From Hyphomicrobiales bacterium (lineage in GTDB: Bacteria; Pseudomonadota; Alphaproteobacteria; Rhizobiales; Rhizobiaceae): a DNA stretch of 64,000 bases. The notes below the pieces were generated by a model. That model saw only the letters and a list, made by a program, of their open reading frames with translations, ran no database searches and was not told where the DNA came from. The DNA lies in contig UBYX01000008.1 of the NCBI GenBank assembly GCA_900469955.1, positions 62,001 through 126,000 of the forward strand, given 5' to 3'. Below, in pieces: positions 27,121 through 36,871 of the stretch. The position numbers were made by a program, and so were the translations under genes. Each line of letters starts with the position of its first letter. Positions within the stretch are counted from its first letter, which is position 1.

Positions 27121-28061
27121 CAGTAGCGCACCCTTGGATCGATCAGAAGATAGAGCATGTCGATCGCAAAATTGATGAGGACATAGAGGCCGGCGATGAC
27201 GAGCAGTGCACCCTGGATAACCGGGTAATCGCGGCGAAGCACGGCGGATACGACGAGATTGCCGACGCCCGGCAGCCCGAACACGGTTTCTGTCACAACC
27301 GCACCGGAAATCAGTACGGCAGCCGTCAATCCGATAACGGTCAGGATCGGGATGAGGGCGTTTTTGAGCGCGTGCTTGAGTACGACGCGGCGCTCCGACA
27401 AGCCCTTGGCACGAGCAGTGCGGACATAATCGTCACTGAAGACGTCGAGCATCGAAGCGCGGGTGAAACGCAGGATCAATGCGGAGGAGACAATGCCCAG
27501 CGCCAGCGCCGGCAACGTCAGATGATACATCCTCTCCAGAAAGCCGGCGCCAGGACCGCCATATCCGGACACCGGAAAGATATTCAGCCTGACGGCAAAG
27601 AACTGCATGAGGATGAGCCCCAGCCAGAAGCTCGGAATGCTCGCGGCCAGCATCGCCACGGTAGTGGCCGCCTGGTCCACGAAAGAGCCGCGCCGATAGG
27701 CCGCGTAGATGCCGACCGGCAGAGCGATGACACTCGCGATCGCCAGCGAGAAGATCGTCAGGAAGAAGGTCGGTTCGGCCCGATCCAGCAGCGCGGCGCC
27801 GACCGGCATGTTGAGAAAGATGGATTGACCGAGATCACCTTTTAGAAGCTGCCCGATGTAAAAGACATATTGGACGACGATGGACTGATCCAGGCCGAGC
27901 CTTGTCCTCAGTTCGGCAATGTCCTGCGGTGTGGCGTCCGGGCCGAGCATCACGGCCGCCGGGTCTCCCGGCGTGACCCGCACGATCACGAAGACAATCG
28001 TCACGACCAGGAACATCACGACGATCATGCCGGCAAGGCGCTGTAGGATGTAACGTATCAT
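27120..28061 (-). CDS. Oligopeptide-type ABC transporter permease, DppB family
   Basis: A 313-residue permease. It begins MIRYILQRLAGMIVVMFLVVTIVFVIVRVTPGDP, the hallmark N-terminus of DppB proteins. It has about six helices and the EAA loop RTARAKGLSERRVVLKHALKNALIPILT. An in-frame ATG at 28127 has a good ribosome site, but that extension lies in the intercistronic hairpin and has no family match, so I use 28061. Confidence 0.9.
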   Translation of the reverse strand: MIRYILQRLAGMIVVMFLVVTIVFVIVRVTPGDPAAVMLGPDATPQDIAELRTRLGLDQSIVVQYVFYIGQLLKGDLGQSIFLNMPVGAALLDRAEPTFFLTIFSLAIASVIALPVGIYAAYRRGSFVDQAATTVAMLAASIPSFWLGLILMQFFAVRLNIFPVSGYGGPGAGFLERMYHLTLPALALGIVSSALILRFTRASMLDVFSDDYVRTARAKGLSERRVVLKHALKNALIPILTVIGLTAAVLISGAVVTETVFGLPGVGNLVVSAVLRRDYPVIQGALLVIAGLYVLINFAIDMLYLLIDPRVRY

Positions 28062-28104
28062 TGGAAAAAAGGTCCCCGTGTCCGCAACCGGACATGACGA
28101 ATGG

Positions 28105-28130
28105 TGGACGCCGGCCTTGGCCGGCATCCA
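28105..28130 (-). other. Intercistronic hairpin after the peptide-binding-protein gene
   Basis: Twelve-base arms (TGGACGCCGGCC at 28105-28116 and GGCCGGCATCCA at 28119-28130) flank a two-base centre with one mismatch, which becomes a G-U pair in RNA. It sits between the binding-protein stop and the DppB-type start. A run of six Ts before the next gene on the coding strand lies after a second small hairpin, so partial termination is possible. Confidence 0.55.
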
Positions 28131-28141
28131 CCTCCTCGTGC

Positions 28142-29668
28142 CTAGTTCGTGATGGACGCGTTCCAGAAATACGGCCAGGGAGCCGGATCGACGCCTTCGA
28201 GCTTCTTCGACTTCGCCGCAACCGCGTTGAAGTCTCCGATCTTGATAAGCGGGAGTTCATCGTAAATTGTCTTCTGGACATCCGCCCAGAGCTTTACACG
28301 CGTGGCAGCATCTGTCTCGGAGGTGAAGGCATCGACCGCGGCCTTACGGGCGGGCGTGTCCCACCAGCCGGGTGAACTGGTCGAAAGCGCTCCGATCAGT
28401 GCCGGTTCCGGCAGGAAGGGGCTGTGCGTGATATAGATGTCCCAAAGCTTCGGATCGGTGCGCCTCTGGGTCAACGTCGCCCAGTCCACGACCTGCATGT
28501 CCACCTTGAAGCCGGCAAGCTTCAAGTATTCGGCGGCAACCTGCGCCATCTTGTAGTGAAACTCATATTGGCGACTTGTCAGGATGCGAAGCGGTTCGCC
28601 ATTGTAACCCGCAGCCTTAAGAGCTTCCGCAGCGGCTTCCGGATCGGCGACATTGTAGTTGCCCTCGACCCCCGTTTCGCTATGCCATCCATAGTTGGCG
28701 GGATAAAAAGCACCATCCAGGGCATAAAAATCCTTGCTGCCGAAGGCCGCCGCCAGCATGTCCTCCATGCTGAGAGCTTGAGTGACCGCCTTTCGCAGTT
28801 TCAGCTTGGACGCCAGGCCTTCCTTGGTGTTGAAGACGAATACCGGATAGCCGAACGGCTTCAGCAATACGGGCGCAGAGGCGGAAGAGGATTTGATCTT
28901 GTCGAAGGATTCCACAGGAATGGAATCGACATAATCGTATTGGCCCGAGACCGCAGCCTCGACGCGCGTGTTCGGATCAGGCACCGGCACGAAACGGATC
29001 TCGTCGAGATATTGGTGGCGGGCGCCGCCGTAGCCGTCGCTTGCGCCGGAGCGGGGTTTGTAGCCGCCGAAGCGGGCAAGTTGGATATACTGGTCTGCCT
29101 TACGTTCCTTCAGCATATAAGGACCGGTGCCGACAAACTCCGTCATCGGCTCAGCCTGCTTCTCCGCGGGGACAATGATCGCCGCGGAATTGTTAAAGGC
29201 AAGCAGCGAGACAAGTGGGGCGTAGGGCTGCTTCAGCTTGATGGTAACGGCATCCGGGCCGGTAGCGGCAAGAGTTTCGATAAATCCCGCTGCCTGCTTG
29301 CCGCGCGAGGCGATTTTGGTCCAGCGACCGAGCGAGGCGATCACATCTTCCGATGTCATGTCGCTGCCGTCATGGAACTTGATGCCGCTGCGCAACTTGA
29401 TCGTGTAGGTCTTGCCGTCGGCGCTGATCTCCGGAAGGCTTTCGGCAAGAAGCGGTGTAACTTTCCAGCCCTTGTCGAAAGTATAGAGGGTCTCGAAGAT
29501 GTGCTGGGTGACGATCCCGACGAGATCGGCGGTCGAGGCCATCGGATCGAGTGTCGGCGGCTCGCCGATTGTCGCCACGTTGATGACGCCACCTTTTTGC
29601 TGCGCCAAGGACAAGCTGGGCACGGCGACGAGGGCGGTCGCGAGAAGGAAAGCGAGTTTCAGTTTCAT
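28142..29668 (-). CDS. ABC transporter solute-binding protein, family 5 (peptide/nickel type)
   Basis: A 508-residue exported protein with a signal peptide (MKLKLAFLLATALVAVPSLS to LAQQ) and the family 5 fold. GEPPTLDPMASTADLVGIVTQHIFETLYTFD opens the mature part, then KTYTIKLRSGIKFHDGSDMTSEDVIASL, the family signature. These proteins bind di/oligopeptides, opines, acylated amino compounds or nickel. The enzymes encoded downstream suggest an N-acylated amino compound. It is the first gene of the operon, behind the palindrome at 29693-29726. Confidence 0.9.
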   Translation of the reverse strand: MKLKLAFLLATALVAVPSLSLAQQKGGVINVATIGEPPTLDPMASTADLVGIVTQHIFETLYTFDKGWKVTPLLAESLPEISADGKTYTIKLRSGIKFHDGSDMTSEDVIASLGRWTKIASRGKQAAGFIETLAATGPDAVTIKLKQPYAPLVSLLAFNNSAAIIVPAEKQAEPMTEFVGTGPYMLKERKADQYIQLARFGGYKPRSGASDGYGGARHQYLDEIRFVPVPDPNTRVEAAVSGQYDYVDSIPVESFDKIKSSSASAPVLLKPFGYPVFVFNTKEGLASKLKLRKAVTQALSMEDMLAAAFGSKDFYALDGAFYPANYGWHSETGVEGNYNVADPEAAAEALKAAGYNGEPLRILTSRQYEFHYKMAQVAAEYLKLAGFKVDMQVVDWATLTQRRTDPKLWDIYITHSPFLPEPALIGALSTSSPGWWDTPARKAAVDAFTSETDAATRVKLWADVQKTIYDELPLIKIGDFNAVAAKSKKLEGVDPAPWPYFWNASITN

Positions 29669-29692
29669 GGCAGTCTCCCGTTTTATGTTCCA

Positions 29693-29726
29693 CTATTATG
29701 TTATATCACCTTTTATAACAGAATAG
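29693..29726. promoter_or_regulatory. Near-perfect 13-bp palindrome upstream of the peptide-importer operon
   Basis: Arms CTATTATGTTATA (29693-29705) and TATAACAGAATAG (29714-29726) pair with one mismatch around eight bases. It is 25 bases upstream of the binding-protein ATG. Each arm contains CTATT-N3-TTA, also found in the IclR promoter region, so this is the best candidate IclR operator. Confidence 0.6.
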
Positions 29727-29941
29727 CGAAGACAGCGGCGGTGTCAATGGCGACTTAGGGTGTCGATCCCACTGTTCGTTTTCTTCCGGATTTGGAGACA
29801 AGGCCGCACACCCCGAGCGCGTTGCCGATGCCGGCAACGCCTCGAAAGGGAAGTTCGAACTGTTTTGAAAGCGCGCGGACGCAAAGCAGCGGTTCGGCTG
29901 CGTCGAAACCGCTTAGCGAGCGAAAGGCAACACCCGGCCCA

Positions 29942-30760
29942 TCAAAGCTCGGGGTGCCGGTTCACGTCCTTGTAGAGCAGGTAGCGGAAACGACCCGGCC
30001 CCCCGGCATAACAGGCCTGCGGGCAGAAGGAACGCAGCCACATGTAGTCGCCCGCCTCCACCTCGACCCAATCCTGGTTCAGCCGGTAAACCGCCTTGCC
30101 TTCCAACACATAGAGCCCGTGCTCCATGATATGAGTTTCCATGAACGGAATGATGGCGCCCGGCTCGAAGGTGACGATATTGATATGCATGTCATAACGG
30201 ATATCGGACGGATCGATGAAACGGGTCGTCGCCCATTTGCCATCCGTATCCGGCATCGGAGCCAGCACGCATTCGTCTTCGTGAGTGAAAACCGGCGGCG
30301 GCGGCTCAAGCCCCTCCACCGTCTTGAACGCCTTGCGGATCCAGTGAAAACGGACCGCTGCTGTGCTGTTGTTCTTCAAGGTCCACCGTCTGCCGGGCGG
30401 GAGATAGGCGAAAGAACCCGATTTCAAATGGTGTGAAGCGCCATCGAGTTCGATCGTCATCTCGCCCGCCACGACAAAGATGCCGGCCTGTGCGCGCAAA
30501 TCCGGTTCCGGCCGCTCGCTGCCGCCGCCCGGCTGCACTTCCATGATGTATTGCGCAAAAGTCTCAGCAAAGCCGCTCAAAGGACGCGACAGGATCCAGG
30601 CTCGCGTACCGTCCCAGTGCGGCAGCAGGCTCGTGACGATATCACTCATGACCGTCTTGGGTATCACGGCATAGGCGGTGGTGAAGACAGCCTTGCTGGA
30701 AAGAAGTTGTGTCTGCGGTGGCAGGCCACCGACGGCTGAAAAGTAATTGCTGGTCGTCAT
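29942..30760 (-). CDS. (S)-ureidoglycine aminohydrolase
   Basis: A 272-residue bicupin. The N-terminal half has PGGGSERPEPDLRAQAGIFVVAGEMTIEL, and the C-terminal half has the metal-site segment FEPGAIIPFMETHIMEHGLYVLEGKAVYRLNQDWVEVEAGDYMWLRSFCPQACYAG. These match YlbA/UGlyAH, the Mn-dependent enzyme that converts (S)-ureidoglycine to (S)-ureidoglycolate and ammonia in allantoin breakdown. No other purine-catabolism gene is here. ATGs at 30766 and 30769 are also possible starts. It is divergent from the inositol-type binding-protein gene. Confidence 0.82.
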   Translation of the reverse strand: MTTSNYFSAVGGLPPQTQLLSSKAVFTTAYAVIPKTVMSDIVTSLLPHWDGTRAWILSRPLSGFAETFAQYIMEVQPGGGSERPEPDLRAQAGIFVVAGEMTIELDGASHHLKSGSFAYLPPGRRWTLKNNSTAAVRFHWIRKAFKTVEGLEPPPPVFTHEDECVLAPMPDTDGKWATTRFIDPSDIRYDMHINIVTFEPGAIIPFMETHIMEHGLYVLEGKAVYRLNQDWVEVEAGDYMWLRSFCPQACYAGGPGRFRYLLYKDVNRHPEL

Positions 30761-31211
30761 CCACATCATTCCTGAAAGCAGTCGAATATCTGCTTTAAGC
30801 CTGACCCGGAATTTGGGCAAGGGAACAACACGATGCCCGCAAGCTCTTGGCATCGATGAGCCAAAATCGCGCGATAGACACTGCCCCATCGAGCAGATCT
30901 CCTGAGCAATCCCCTGTTAACGTCGAAGTGCGGCCGCCGGCCTACTTTAGAACAAAAATTCTGCCTTTAACGCAGCTCCCGATCACTCTTTTGTCAGTAA
31001 ACCCGGCGATTTTGGCGATCGATGAGAATTTCTGCAAAGAGCGTCGTTGACGGCTCCTTCAAAAAATGGAATAAATTATCCGCAACATCCGAGCTGCGGT
31101 TCAATCATTCCGCGGCGCATCCACGTCGGGAGCGGGGATGAATTTTACTCGGTCGGGAGGCCAGTTCCGGTAACATCGGGTGACGCCGGAACCAAAAGAG
31201 GAGGAGACCAC
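30761..31211. promoter_or_regulatory. Intergenic region between ureidoglycine aminohydrolase and inositol importer
   Basis: This 451-base gap contains no convincing gene on either strand. The right half is A+T-richer than its surroundings and contains the IolR-like site at 31068-31081. Promoters for both divergent genes must lie here. Confidence 0.5.
31068..31081. promoter_or_regulatory. Candidate IolR site GGAA-TAAATT-ATCC
   Basis: This differs by one base from GGAA-N6-TTCC, the motif reported for the RpiR-type IolR in Sinorhizobium. It lies 130 bases before the binding-protein ATG, and an iolR gene is encoded at 41651. Confidence 0.4.
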
Positions 31212-32141
31212 ATGAAGAAGCTCATTTTGGGTGCGACGCTGTCTTTGCTCGTGAGCACTGCCGCACATGCCGAGACCGTCGGTGTGTCCATGGCACTGTT
31301 TGACGACAATTTTCTGACGGTACTACGCAACGGGATGCAGGATTATGCCAAGACACTGAAAGGCGTTACGCTGCAGGTGGAAGACGCACAAAATGACGTC
31401 GCCAAGCAGCAGAGCCAGATCCAGAACTTCATTGCCGCCGGCGTTGACGCCATTATCGTCAACCCGGTTGATACCGACGCGACGACTGCCATGTCGAAAC
31501 TCGCAGCTGATGCCAAGATACCGCTCATCTACGTCAACCGCGAGCCTGTCAACGTCGACAGCCTGCCGGAAAAGCAGGCCTTCGTTGCCTCCAACGAGGT
31601 AGAGTCCGGCACGCTGGAGACGAAAGAGGTCTGCAGGCTTCTGGGTGGAAAAGGCACGGCCGTGATCATGATGGGGGAACTGTCCAACCAGGCAGCCCGG
31701 ATGCGGACGAAGGACGTCCATGACGTTGTTGCGACCGCCGAATGCAAGGGCCTCAAGATCGTCGAGGAGCAAACTGCCAATTGGCAGCGCACCCAGGGCG
31801 CGGACCTGATGACCAACTGGCTTTCGAGCGGACTGGAATTCGACGCCGTCATTTCCAACAACGATGAAATGGCGATCGGCGCAATCCAGGCTCTGAAGGC
31901 TGCCGGCAAGGACATGAAGAAAGTGATCGTTGCGGGCGTGGATGCCACTCAGGATGCGCTTGCCGCCATGCAGGCAGGCGACCTTGACGTCACGGTTTTC
32001 CAGGATGCAGCCGGCCAGGGCAAAGGCGCCCTCGATGCAGCCTTGAAGCTGGTCAAAGGCGAGAAGGTCGAAAAGAAGGTCTATATCCCCTTCCAGCTCG
32101 TCACCCCCGCCAACGTCAAGGACTTCGTCGCCAAGAACTGA
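31212..32141 (+). CDS. Sugar/inositol ABC transporter periplasmic binding protein
   Basis: A 309-residue exported protein with a signal peptide ([20 protein letters not shown], 1-20) and a type I sugar-binding fold: [56 protein letters not shown] and [29 protein letters not shown]. This is the IbpA/IntA-like group. The adjoining inositol operon supports myo-inositol as ligand; ribose-like sugars remain possible. GAGGAG precedes the ATG. It is the first gene of a binding protein, ATPase and permease operon. Confidence 0.82.
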   Translation: MKKLILGATLSLLVSTAAHAETVGVSMALFDDNFLTVLRNGMQDYAKTLKGVTLQVEDAQNDVAKQQSQIQNFIAAGVDAIIVNPVDTDATTAMSKLAADAKIPLIYVNREPVNVDSLPEKQAFVASNEVESGTLETKEVCRLLGGKGTAVIMMGELSNQAARMRTKDVHDVVATAECKGLKIVEEQTANWQRTQGADLMTNWLSSGLEFDAVISNNDEMAIGAIQALKAAGKDMKKVIVAGVDATQDALAAMQAGDLDVTVFQDAAGQGKGALDAALKLVKGEKVEKKVYIPFQLVTPANVKDFVAKN

Positions 32142-32155
32142 CGCGGCGTGTTTCT

Positions 32156-32181
32156 GGATGCGGCGGAGATCTGCCGCATCC
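32156..32181 (+). other. Intercistronic hairpin after the inositol binding-protein gene
   Basis: Perfect nine-base arms GGATGCGGC (32156-32164) and GCCGCATCC (32173-32181) are followed by CCTTTTTCT. With the T-run it could terminate a fraction of transcripts before the ATPase gene, which starts 29 bases on. Confidence 0.6.
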
Positions 32182-32209
32182 CCTTTTTCTCGCTCCACAG
32201 GAGAATAGG

Positions 32210-33751
32210 ATGGTCGTAAGCCCCTCGACCATGGCTGCCGTGCGCAAGAGCGGCGCGATTCCCAACGCGGAATTCCTGCTGACGGCAGAAGACGTGCGCA
32301 AGGAATTTCCCGGCGTCGTCGCCCTCGATGATGTTTCGTTCCGGCTGAGGCGCGGCACAGTACACGCGCTGATGGGCGAGAACGGTGCAGGCAAGTCAAC
32401 GCTGATGAAGGTTCTGGCCGGCATCTATCAGCCCGACAAAGGCACCGTAAGACTAAGGGGCGCTGAAATACGATTGAGATCGCCCCTCGACGCCTTGGAA
32501 AACGGCATCGCCATGATCCATCAGGAACTGAACCTGATGGCCTACATGACGGTGGCGGAAAATATCTGGATCCGCCGCGAACCGCTCAACCGCTTCGGGC
32601 TTATCGATCATGGCGAAATGTACCGGCGCACCGAAGAACTCTTCAGCCGTCTGAACATCCAGATAGACCCTGAAGCCAAGGTCGGAGATCTCTCCGTGGC
32701 CAATCGGCAAATGGTAGAAATCGCCAAGGCCGTTTCCTACGAGTCGGATGTGCTCATCATGGATGAACCGACCTCGGCGCTTACAGAGCGTGAAGTGGAC
32801 CATCTTTTCCAGATCATCCGTGACCTGCGTACACAAGGGATCGGGATCGTCTACATCACCCACAAGATGAACGAGCTCTTCGAGATCGCCGACGAATTCT
32901 CGGTATTCCGGGATGGCAGATATATCGGCACCCATGCCTCCACCGAGGTCACCCGTGACGACATCATTCGGATGATGGTCGGCCGGGAGATCACCCAGAT
33001 GTTTCCCAAGGAGGAAGTACCGATCGGCAACACAGTGTTGTCGGTGCAAAACCTGAACCTGAAGGGCGTGTTCCACGACGTGTCATTCGAGGTGCGCGCC
33101 GGTGAAATCCTTGGCGTCGCAGGTCTGGTCGGCTCGGGTCGGTCGAATGTCGCCGAGACGTTGTTCGGGGTTACGCCGGCAACCTCGGGCAAAATTGAAA
33201 TTGATGGCGAGGCTGTCGCCATTGACAGTCCTACGACTGCTATCCGCCACCGGATGGCTTTTTTGACCGAGGATCGCAAGGACACAGGCTGCCTGCTGAT
33301 CCTCGATGTCCTCGAAAACATGCAGATAGCTGTCCTGCAGGACAAATTCGTCAGCAAGGGCTTTGTTCAGGAAGCCGAACTGAGCGACGTTTGCGAGGAC
33401 ATGTGCCGCAAGTTGCGGATCAAGACGCCGAGCCTTGCCGAGCGTGTCGAGAACCTGTCGGGCGGCAACCAGCAAAAGGTGCTGATCGGGCGCTGGATGC
33501 TGACCGATCCGCGCATTCTGATCCTGGACGAACCGACCCGCGGGATCGATGTCGGAGCCAAGGCTGAAATTCACCGGCTCGTTTGTGAAATGGCCCGAAA
33601 AGGCGTCGCGGTGATCATGATCTCGTCGGAAATGCCCGAGGTCCTGGGGATGAGCGACCGCATCATGGTCATGCACGAAGGCCGGGTAACGGGCTTCCTC
33701 GATCGAGCAGAAGCAACACAAGTCAAGGTCATGGATCTTGCGTCGCGTTGA
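32210..33751 (+). CDS. Sugar/inositol ABC transporter ATP-binding protein (RbsA type)
   Basis: A 513-residue ATPase with two ABC domains. The first (about 22-245) has GENGAGKST, an LSVANRQ variant of the signature and [13 protein letters not shown]. The second (about 260-505) has a degenerate Walker A (GLVGSGRSN), then [14 protein letters not shown] and [13 protein letters not shown]. This asymmetry is normal for RbsA/MglA/XylG ATPases. CAGGAG precedes ATG 32210. It works with the adjoining permease and binding protein. Confidence 0.9.
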   Translation: MVVSPSTMAAVRKSGAIPNAEFLLTAEDVRKEFPGVVALDDVSFRLRRGTVHALMGENGAGKSTLMKVLAGIYQPDKGTVRLRGAEIRLRSPLDALENGIAMIHQELNLMAYMTVAENIWIRREPLNRFGLIDHGEMYRRTEELFSRLNIQIDPEAKVGDLSVANRQMVEIAKAVSYESDVLIMDEPTSALTEREVDHLFQIIRDLRTQGIGIVYITHKMNELFEIADEFSVFRDGRYIGTHASTEVTRDDIIRMMVGREITQMFPKEEVPIGNTVLSVQNLNLKGVFHDVSFEVRAGEILGVAGLVGSGRSNVAETLFGVTPATSGKIEIDGEAVAIDSPTTAIRHRMAFLTEDRKDTGCLLILDVLENMQIAVLQDKFVSKGFVQEAELSDVCEDMCRKLRIKTPSLAERVENLSGGNQQKVLIGRWMLTDPRILILDEPTRGIDVGAKAEIHRLVCEMARKGVAVIMISSEMPEVLGMSDRIMVMHEGRVTGFLDRAEATQVKVMDLASR

Positions 33752-33778
33752 CGCGCCCAGGACCTGAGGGAGGATAAG

Positions 33779-34810
33779 ATGACGACTGACGCTGCGGCCA
33801 AAGGCAGTCTCAAGGCAACGCCGGCACGCCGCCGGAACCGACGCATGCCGCCTGAGGCCAATATCTTCCTGGTCCTGATCGGTATTGCACTCATCTACGA
33901 GCTACTGGGCTGGCTTCTGATCGGCCAGAGTTTCCTGTTCAACCAGCAGCGTCTGACGATCATGATCCTGCAGGTTTCCGTGATCGGGATCATCTCGGTG
34001 GGCGTCACCCAGGTCATCATCACCGGCGGGATTGACCTTTCATCCGGATCGGTGGTCGGTCTGACGGCCATGCTGTCGGCAAGCTTTGCTCAAGCCTCCG
34101 CCTGGCCGCGAGCCCTCTATCCAAGCCTGACCGACATGCCGTTCTTCGTCCCGATCGGCGTTGGCGTCCTGGCTGGCATGCTCGCCGGATACATCAACGG
34201 ACAACTCATCGCCAAGACAAAGATCCCGCCTTTCATTGCCACTCTCGGGATGATGGTGACAGCCCGTGGTCTTTCAAAGTGGTACACCAAGGGCCAGCCC
34301 GTATCAGGTCTCAGCGACAGTTTCACCTTCATTGGCACGGGCATCTGGCCGGTGATCGTATTCCTCGCCGTCGCGCTCATCTTCCATGTGGCGCTGCGCT
34401 ATACCCGCTATGGGAAATTCACCTACGCAATCGGCGCGAATACGCAAGCAGCCCGCGTCTCAGGCATCAATGTCGAGGCTCACCTCATCAAGGTCTATGC
34501 AATTGCGGGCATGCTGGCAGGCCTTGCCGGGGTGGTGACCGCAGCCCGCGCCCAGACCGCCCAGGCAGGCATGGGCGTCATGTACGAACTCGACGCCATC
34601 GCCGCGGCCGTTATCGGCGGCACCTCTCTTTCGGGAGGAGCAGGCCGCATCACCGGCACCGTGATTGGAACGGTGATCCTTGGCGTGATGACCTCAGGCT
34701 TCACCTTCCTGCGGGTTGACGCCTATTACCAGGAAATCGTCAAAGGCATGATCATCGTTGCGGCGGTCGTTGCTGACGTTTATCGCCAGAAGAAGCGGGC
34801 CAAGGTTTGA
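33779..34810 (+). CDS. Sugar/inositol ABC transporter permease (RbsC type)
   Basis: A 343-residue permease with a 35-residue basic N-terminus and 8-10 helices. Family blocks are GVTQVIITGGIDLSSGSVVGL, IPPFIATLGMMVTARGLSKW, GANTQAARVSGINVEAH and AAVIGGTSLSGGAGRITGT. AGGGAGG precedes the start. It is the last gene of the importer operon, and a clear terminator follows. Confidence 0.9.
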   Translation: MTTDAAAKGSLKATPARRRNRRMPPEANIFLVLIGIALIYELLGWLLIGQSFLFNQQRLTIMILQVSVIGIISVGVTQVIITGGIDLSSGSVVGLTAMLSASFAQASAWPRALYPSLTDMPFFVPIGVGVLAGMLAGYINGQLIAKTKIPPFIATLGMMVTARGLSKWYTKGQPVSGLSDSFTFIGTGIWPVIVFLAVALIFHVALRYTRYGKFTYAIGANTQAARVSGINVEAHLIKVYAIAGMLAGLAGVVTAARAQTAQAGMGVMYELDAIAAAVIGGTSLSGGAGRITGTVIGTVILGVMTSGFTFLRVDAYYQEIVKGMIIVAAVVADVYRQKKRAKV

Positions 34811-34833
34811 ATGTCCTCCTTCAAGCACATCTG

Positions 34834-34858
34834 GGCGGCTTCGGCCGCCTTTTTCTTT
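34834..34858 (+). terminator. Rho-independent terminator after the inositol importer operon
   Basis: Stem GGCGGC (34834-34839) and GCCGCC (34844-34849) with a TTCG tetraloop is directly followed by TTTTTCTTTT. The converging inositol-dehydrogenase-like gene ends 40 bases further on. Confidence 0.85.
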
Positions 34859-34900
34859 TGCCGCCGAAAATCACCTCCGAGAGCAGCCGGCATCAAGCCG

Positions 34901-36019
34901 TCAACTCTCCACCGTCACCCAACGCCGCTCCGAAAACGAGCGGGCCATGGCGTGGACGGACCGCTCGATCTGGAGGCCGTCTTTGAAGTTGATGAGATGT
35001 GCCGGTTTGCCGTTGATGGCCGAGATCAACTCGCGGCACTCGATGATCTTGAGGTCGTTAAAACCGAGGCCGTGCCCGGGTGCGGGAATGAAGCGATCAT
35101 AGGGATGATGATCGGGCGCGGCCAGGATCGTTCGGAAGCCCTGCTGCGTCCTGTCGCCGGAATTGTGATAGAGTTCGAATTCGTTCATTCGCTCCTGGTC
35201 AAACAGGATGGAGCCTTCCGACCCGAAGATCTGCAGTGCGATACGACCTTTGCGTCCCCAGGCGGAACGGTTCGCCATCAGCACCCCTGAAACGCCCCCT
35301 TCCAGTCGGAAGAGGACACTCGCCAGATCATGGTTTTCCACCGGGCGACTTCCTCCGTTCGCCAGCGGCCTTTCCGCGTAAGGCTTGACCATGTCGGCGA
35401 TGACTGCCTCGACATGGCCGAAGAGCGTAAAAAGCAGCGACAACGGGTGCACGGCAAAATCGTCCAGCGCGCCATAACCGGATGCTGCCTCGCTCTTCCA
35501 GTAGAAGAGCGCCTGCGGGTCGGCCATGAAATCCTCGTCCATTTCGACACGCACATGATTGACGACGCCGATGACGCCCTGAGCAATGAGGTTCTTGATC
35601 TGGCGGATCATCGGATTTTGGATATAGTTGTAACCCATGCCAGCGATCTTGCCCGACCGGCCGGCCGCTGCCTGCATGCGCTCGGCATCGGCAAGCCGAG
35701 GCGCCATGGGTTTCTCGCACCAGACATGTTTGCCGGCCTCAAGCGCGGCAACGGCCATTTCCGCATGAAAGGCGTTTGGCGTCGTGACCGAGATGACGTC
35801 CACATCAGGATCGGCCAGGAGATCGTGCCAGTTGCCGGTTGCACGCGCAAAGCCGAGATCGCGTGCCTTGCGCGCGGCGAGTTCCGCGTCCACCTCGGCA
35901 AGCGCCACAAGACGTGGGCGGTCGACGTCGCCGAAAATGCTTGCAACGGAGTTCCAGGCAAGCGCGTGGCACTTGCCCATATAGCCGGTGCCGATCAGCC
36001 CGACGCCCAAGCCAGCCAT
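34901..36019 (-). CDS. Gfo/Idh/MocA oxidoreductase, probable scyllo-/myo-inositol dehydrogenase (IolY/IolX-like)
   Basis: A 372-residue NAD-dependent dehydrogenase. The Rossmann fold starts GVGLIGTGYMGKCHALAW, followed by VDVISVTTPNAFHAEMAVAALEAGKHVWCEKPMA, with the family's catalytic Lys in the EKP motif. The C-terminal domain has GYNYIQNPMIRQIKNLI and ALDDFAVHPLSLL. Its place at the end of the iolCDEB operon suggests an inositol isomer as substrate, as for rhizobial IolY. AAGGAG precedes the ATG, 42 bases after iolB. Confidence 0.75.
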   Translation of the reverse strand: MAGLGVGLIGTGYMGKCHALAWNSVASIFGDVDRPRLVALAEVDAELAARKARDLGFARATGNWHDLLADPDVDVISVTTPNAFHAEMAVAALEAGKHVWCEKPMAPRLADAERMQAAAGRSGKIAGMGYNYIQNPMIRQIKNLIAQGVIGVVNHVRVEMDEDFMADPQALFYWKSEAASGYGALDDFAVHPLSLLFTLFGHVEAVIADMVKPYAERPLANGGSRPVENHDLASVLFRLEGGVSGVLMANRSAWGRKGRIALQIFGSEGSILFDQERMNEFELYHNSGDRTQQGFRTILAAPDHHPYDRFIPAPGHGLGFNDLKIIECRELISAINGKPAHLINFKDGLQIERSVHAMARSFSERRWVTVES

Positions 36020-36061
36020 TCCTATTCTCCTTCTTCCGGGTGACTTGACTGGACCAGAGCG

Positions 36062-36871
36062 TCAGGGGTTATCGCGCCGAAAAATCCAATCGTGATCAGG
36101 ATGATTCTTGAAGCGCCATTTGCGGATCGGGCCGGCCATGACGTTCAGGTAATACATCTCGTATCCATAGGGCGCGCCGCAGGGATGGTGGCCCTTCGGC
36201 ACCAAAACCAGGTCGCCATCTTCGACCGCCATGGTCTCGTCAAGCGAGCCATCTTCGGTGAAAACCCGCTGGAAGCCAAAGCCTTGCGCCGGATTCAGGC
36301 GGTGATAATAGGTCTCCTCCAGATAGGTCATGTCTGGAAAATTGTCCTCGTCGTGTCGATGCGGCGGATAGGACGACCAGTTTCCCGAGGGCGTGAAGAC
36401 TTCCGTGACCAGCAGGCTGTCGGCGACATCTCGTTCTTCCATTGCAATCGCATAGATATACCGAGTGTTGGCATCCCTGCCGCGGGTATTGAGCGACAGG
36501 CCCTGTGGCCCGATCAATGCTGCCTCGCGCCCCGGCTTGGCGGGTGCCGTACAGACGGCAAGTTCGCAGTCGGTGCTGGCGGTCGCATTCCAGGTGGCGC
36601 CTGCAGGAATATAAACGCAATGAGGCGGCTTGCGTTCGAAGACGGTCATGCGGTCGCCGAGTTCGCCGAAGTCCTTGCCTCCTCCGCTGACGCTGGCCTT
36701 GCCCTGAACCAGCACAAGGATGACTTCGGTTTCTCCGGTTTCCTCGCCGACCGTTTCACCGGCTTTGAGCTTATAGAGCCCGAAGCCGACATATCCCCAG
36801 CCAGCGTCCTTTGGCGTGACGTCATGCACCTTGCCGCCGCGACCTTTTGGTTTGCGCAGCAGATGGCTCAT
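36062..36871 (-). CDS. iolB: 5-deoxy-glucuronate isomerase
   Basis: A 269-residue cupin that isomerises 5-deoxy-glucuronate to 5-dehydro-2-deoxy-gluconate. Signatures are [18 protein letters not shown], the metal-site stretch [38 protein letters not shown] and [31 protein letters not shown]. It follows iolE with a four-base ATGA overlap. Confidence 0.95.
   Translation of the reverse strand: MSHLLRKPKGRGGKVHDVTPKDAGWGYVGFGLYKLKAGETVGEETGETEVILVLVQGKASVSGGGKDFGELGDRMTVFERKPPHCVYIPAGATWNATASTDCELAVCTAPAKPGREAALIGPQGLSLNTRGRDANTRYIYAIAMEERDVADSLLVTEVFTPSGNWSSYPPHRHDEDNFPDMTYLEETYYHRLNPAQGFGFQRVFTEDGSLDETMAVEDGDLVLVPKGHHPCGAPYGYEMYYLNVMAGPIRKWRFKNHPDHDWIFRRDNP

Noticed and set aside
28424..29758. 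444-residue plus-strand frame opposite the peptide-binding protein
   Set aside because: Antisense to a complete family 5 binding protein with signal peptide; no own ribosome site or domain.
29727..29941. Possible gene remnant between the peptide importer and the ureidoglycine enzyme
   Set aside because: Short frames on both strands show no family similarity I can recognise; treated as intergenic.
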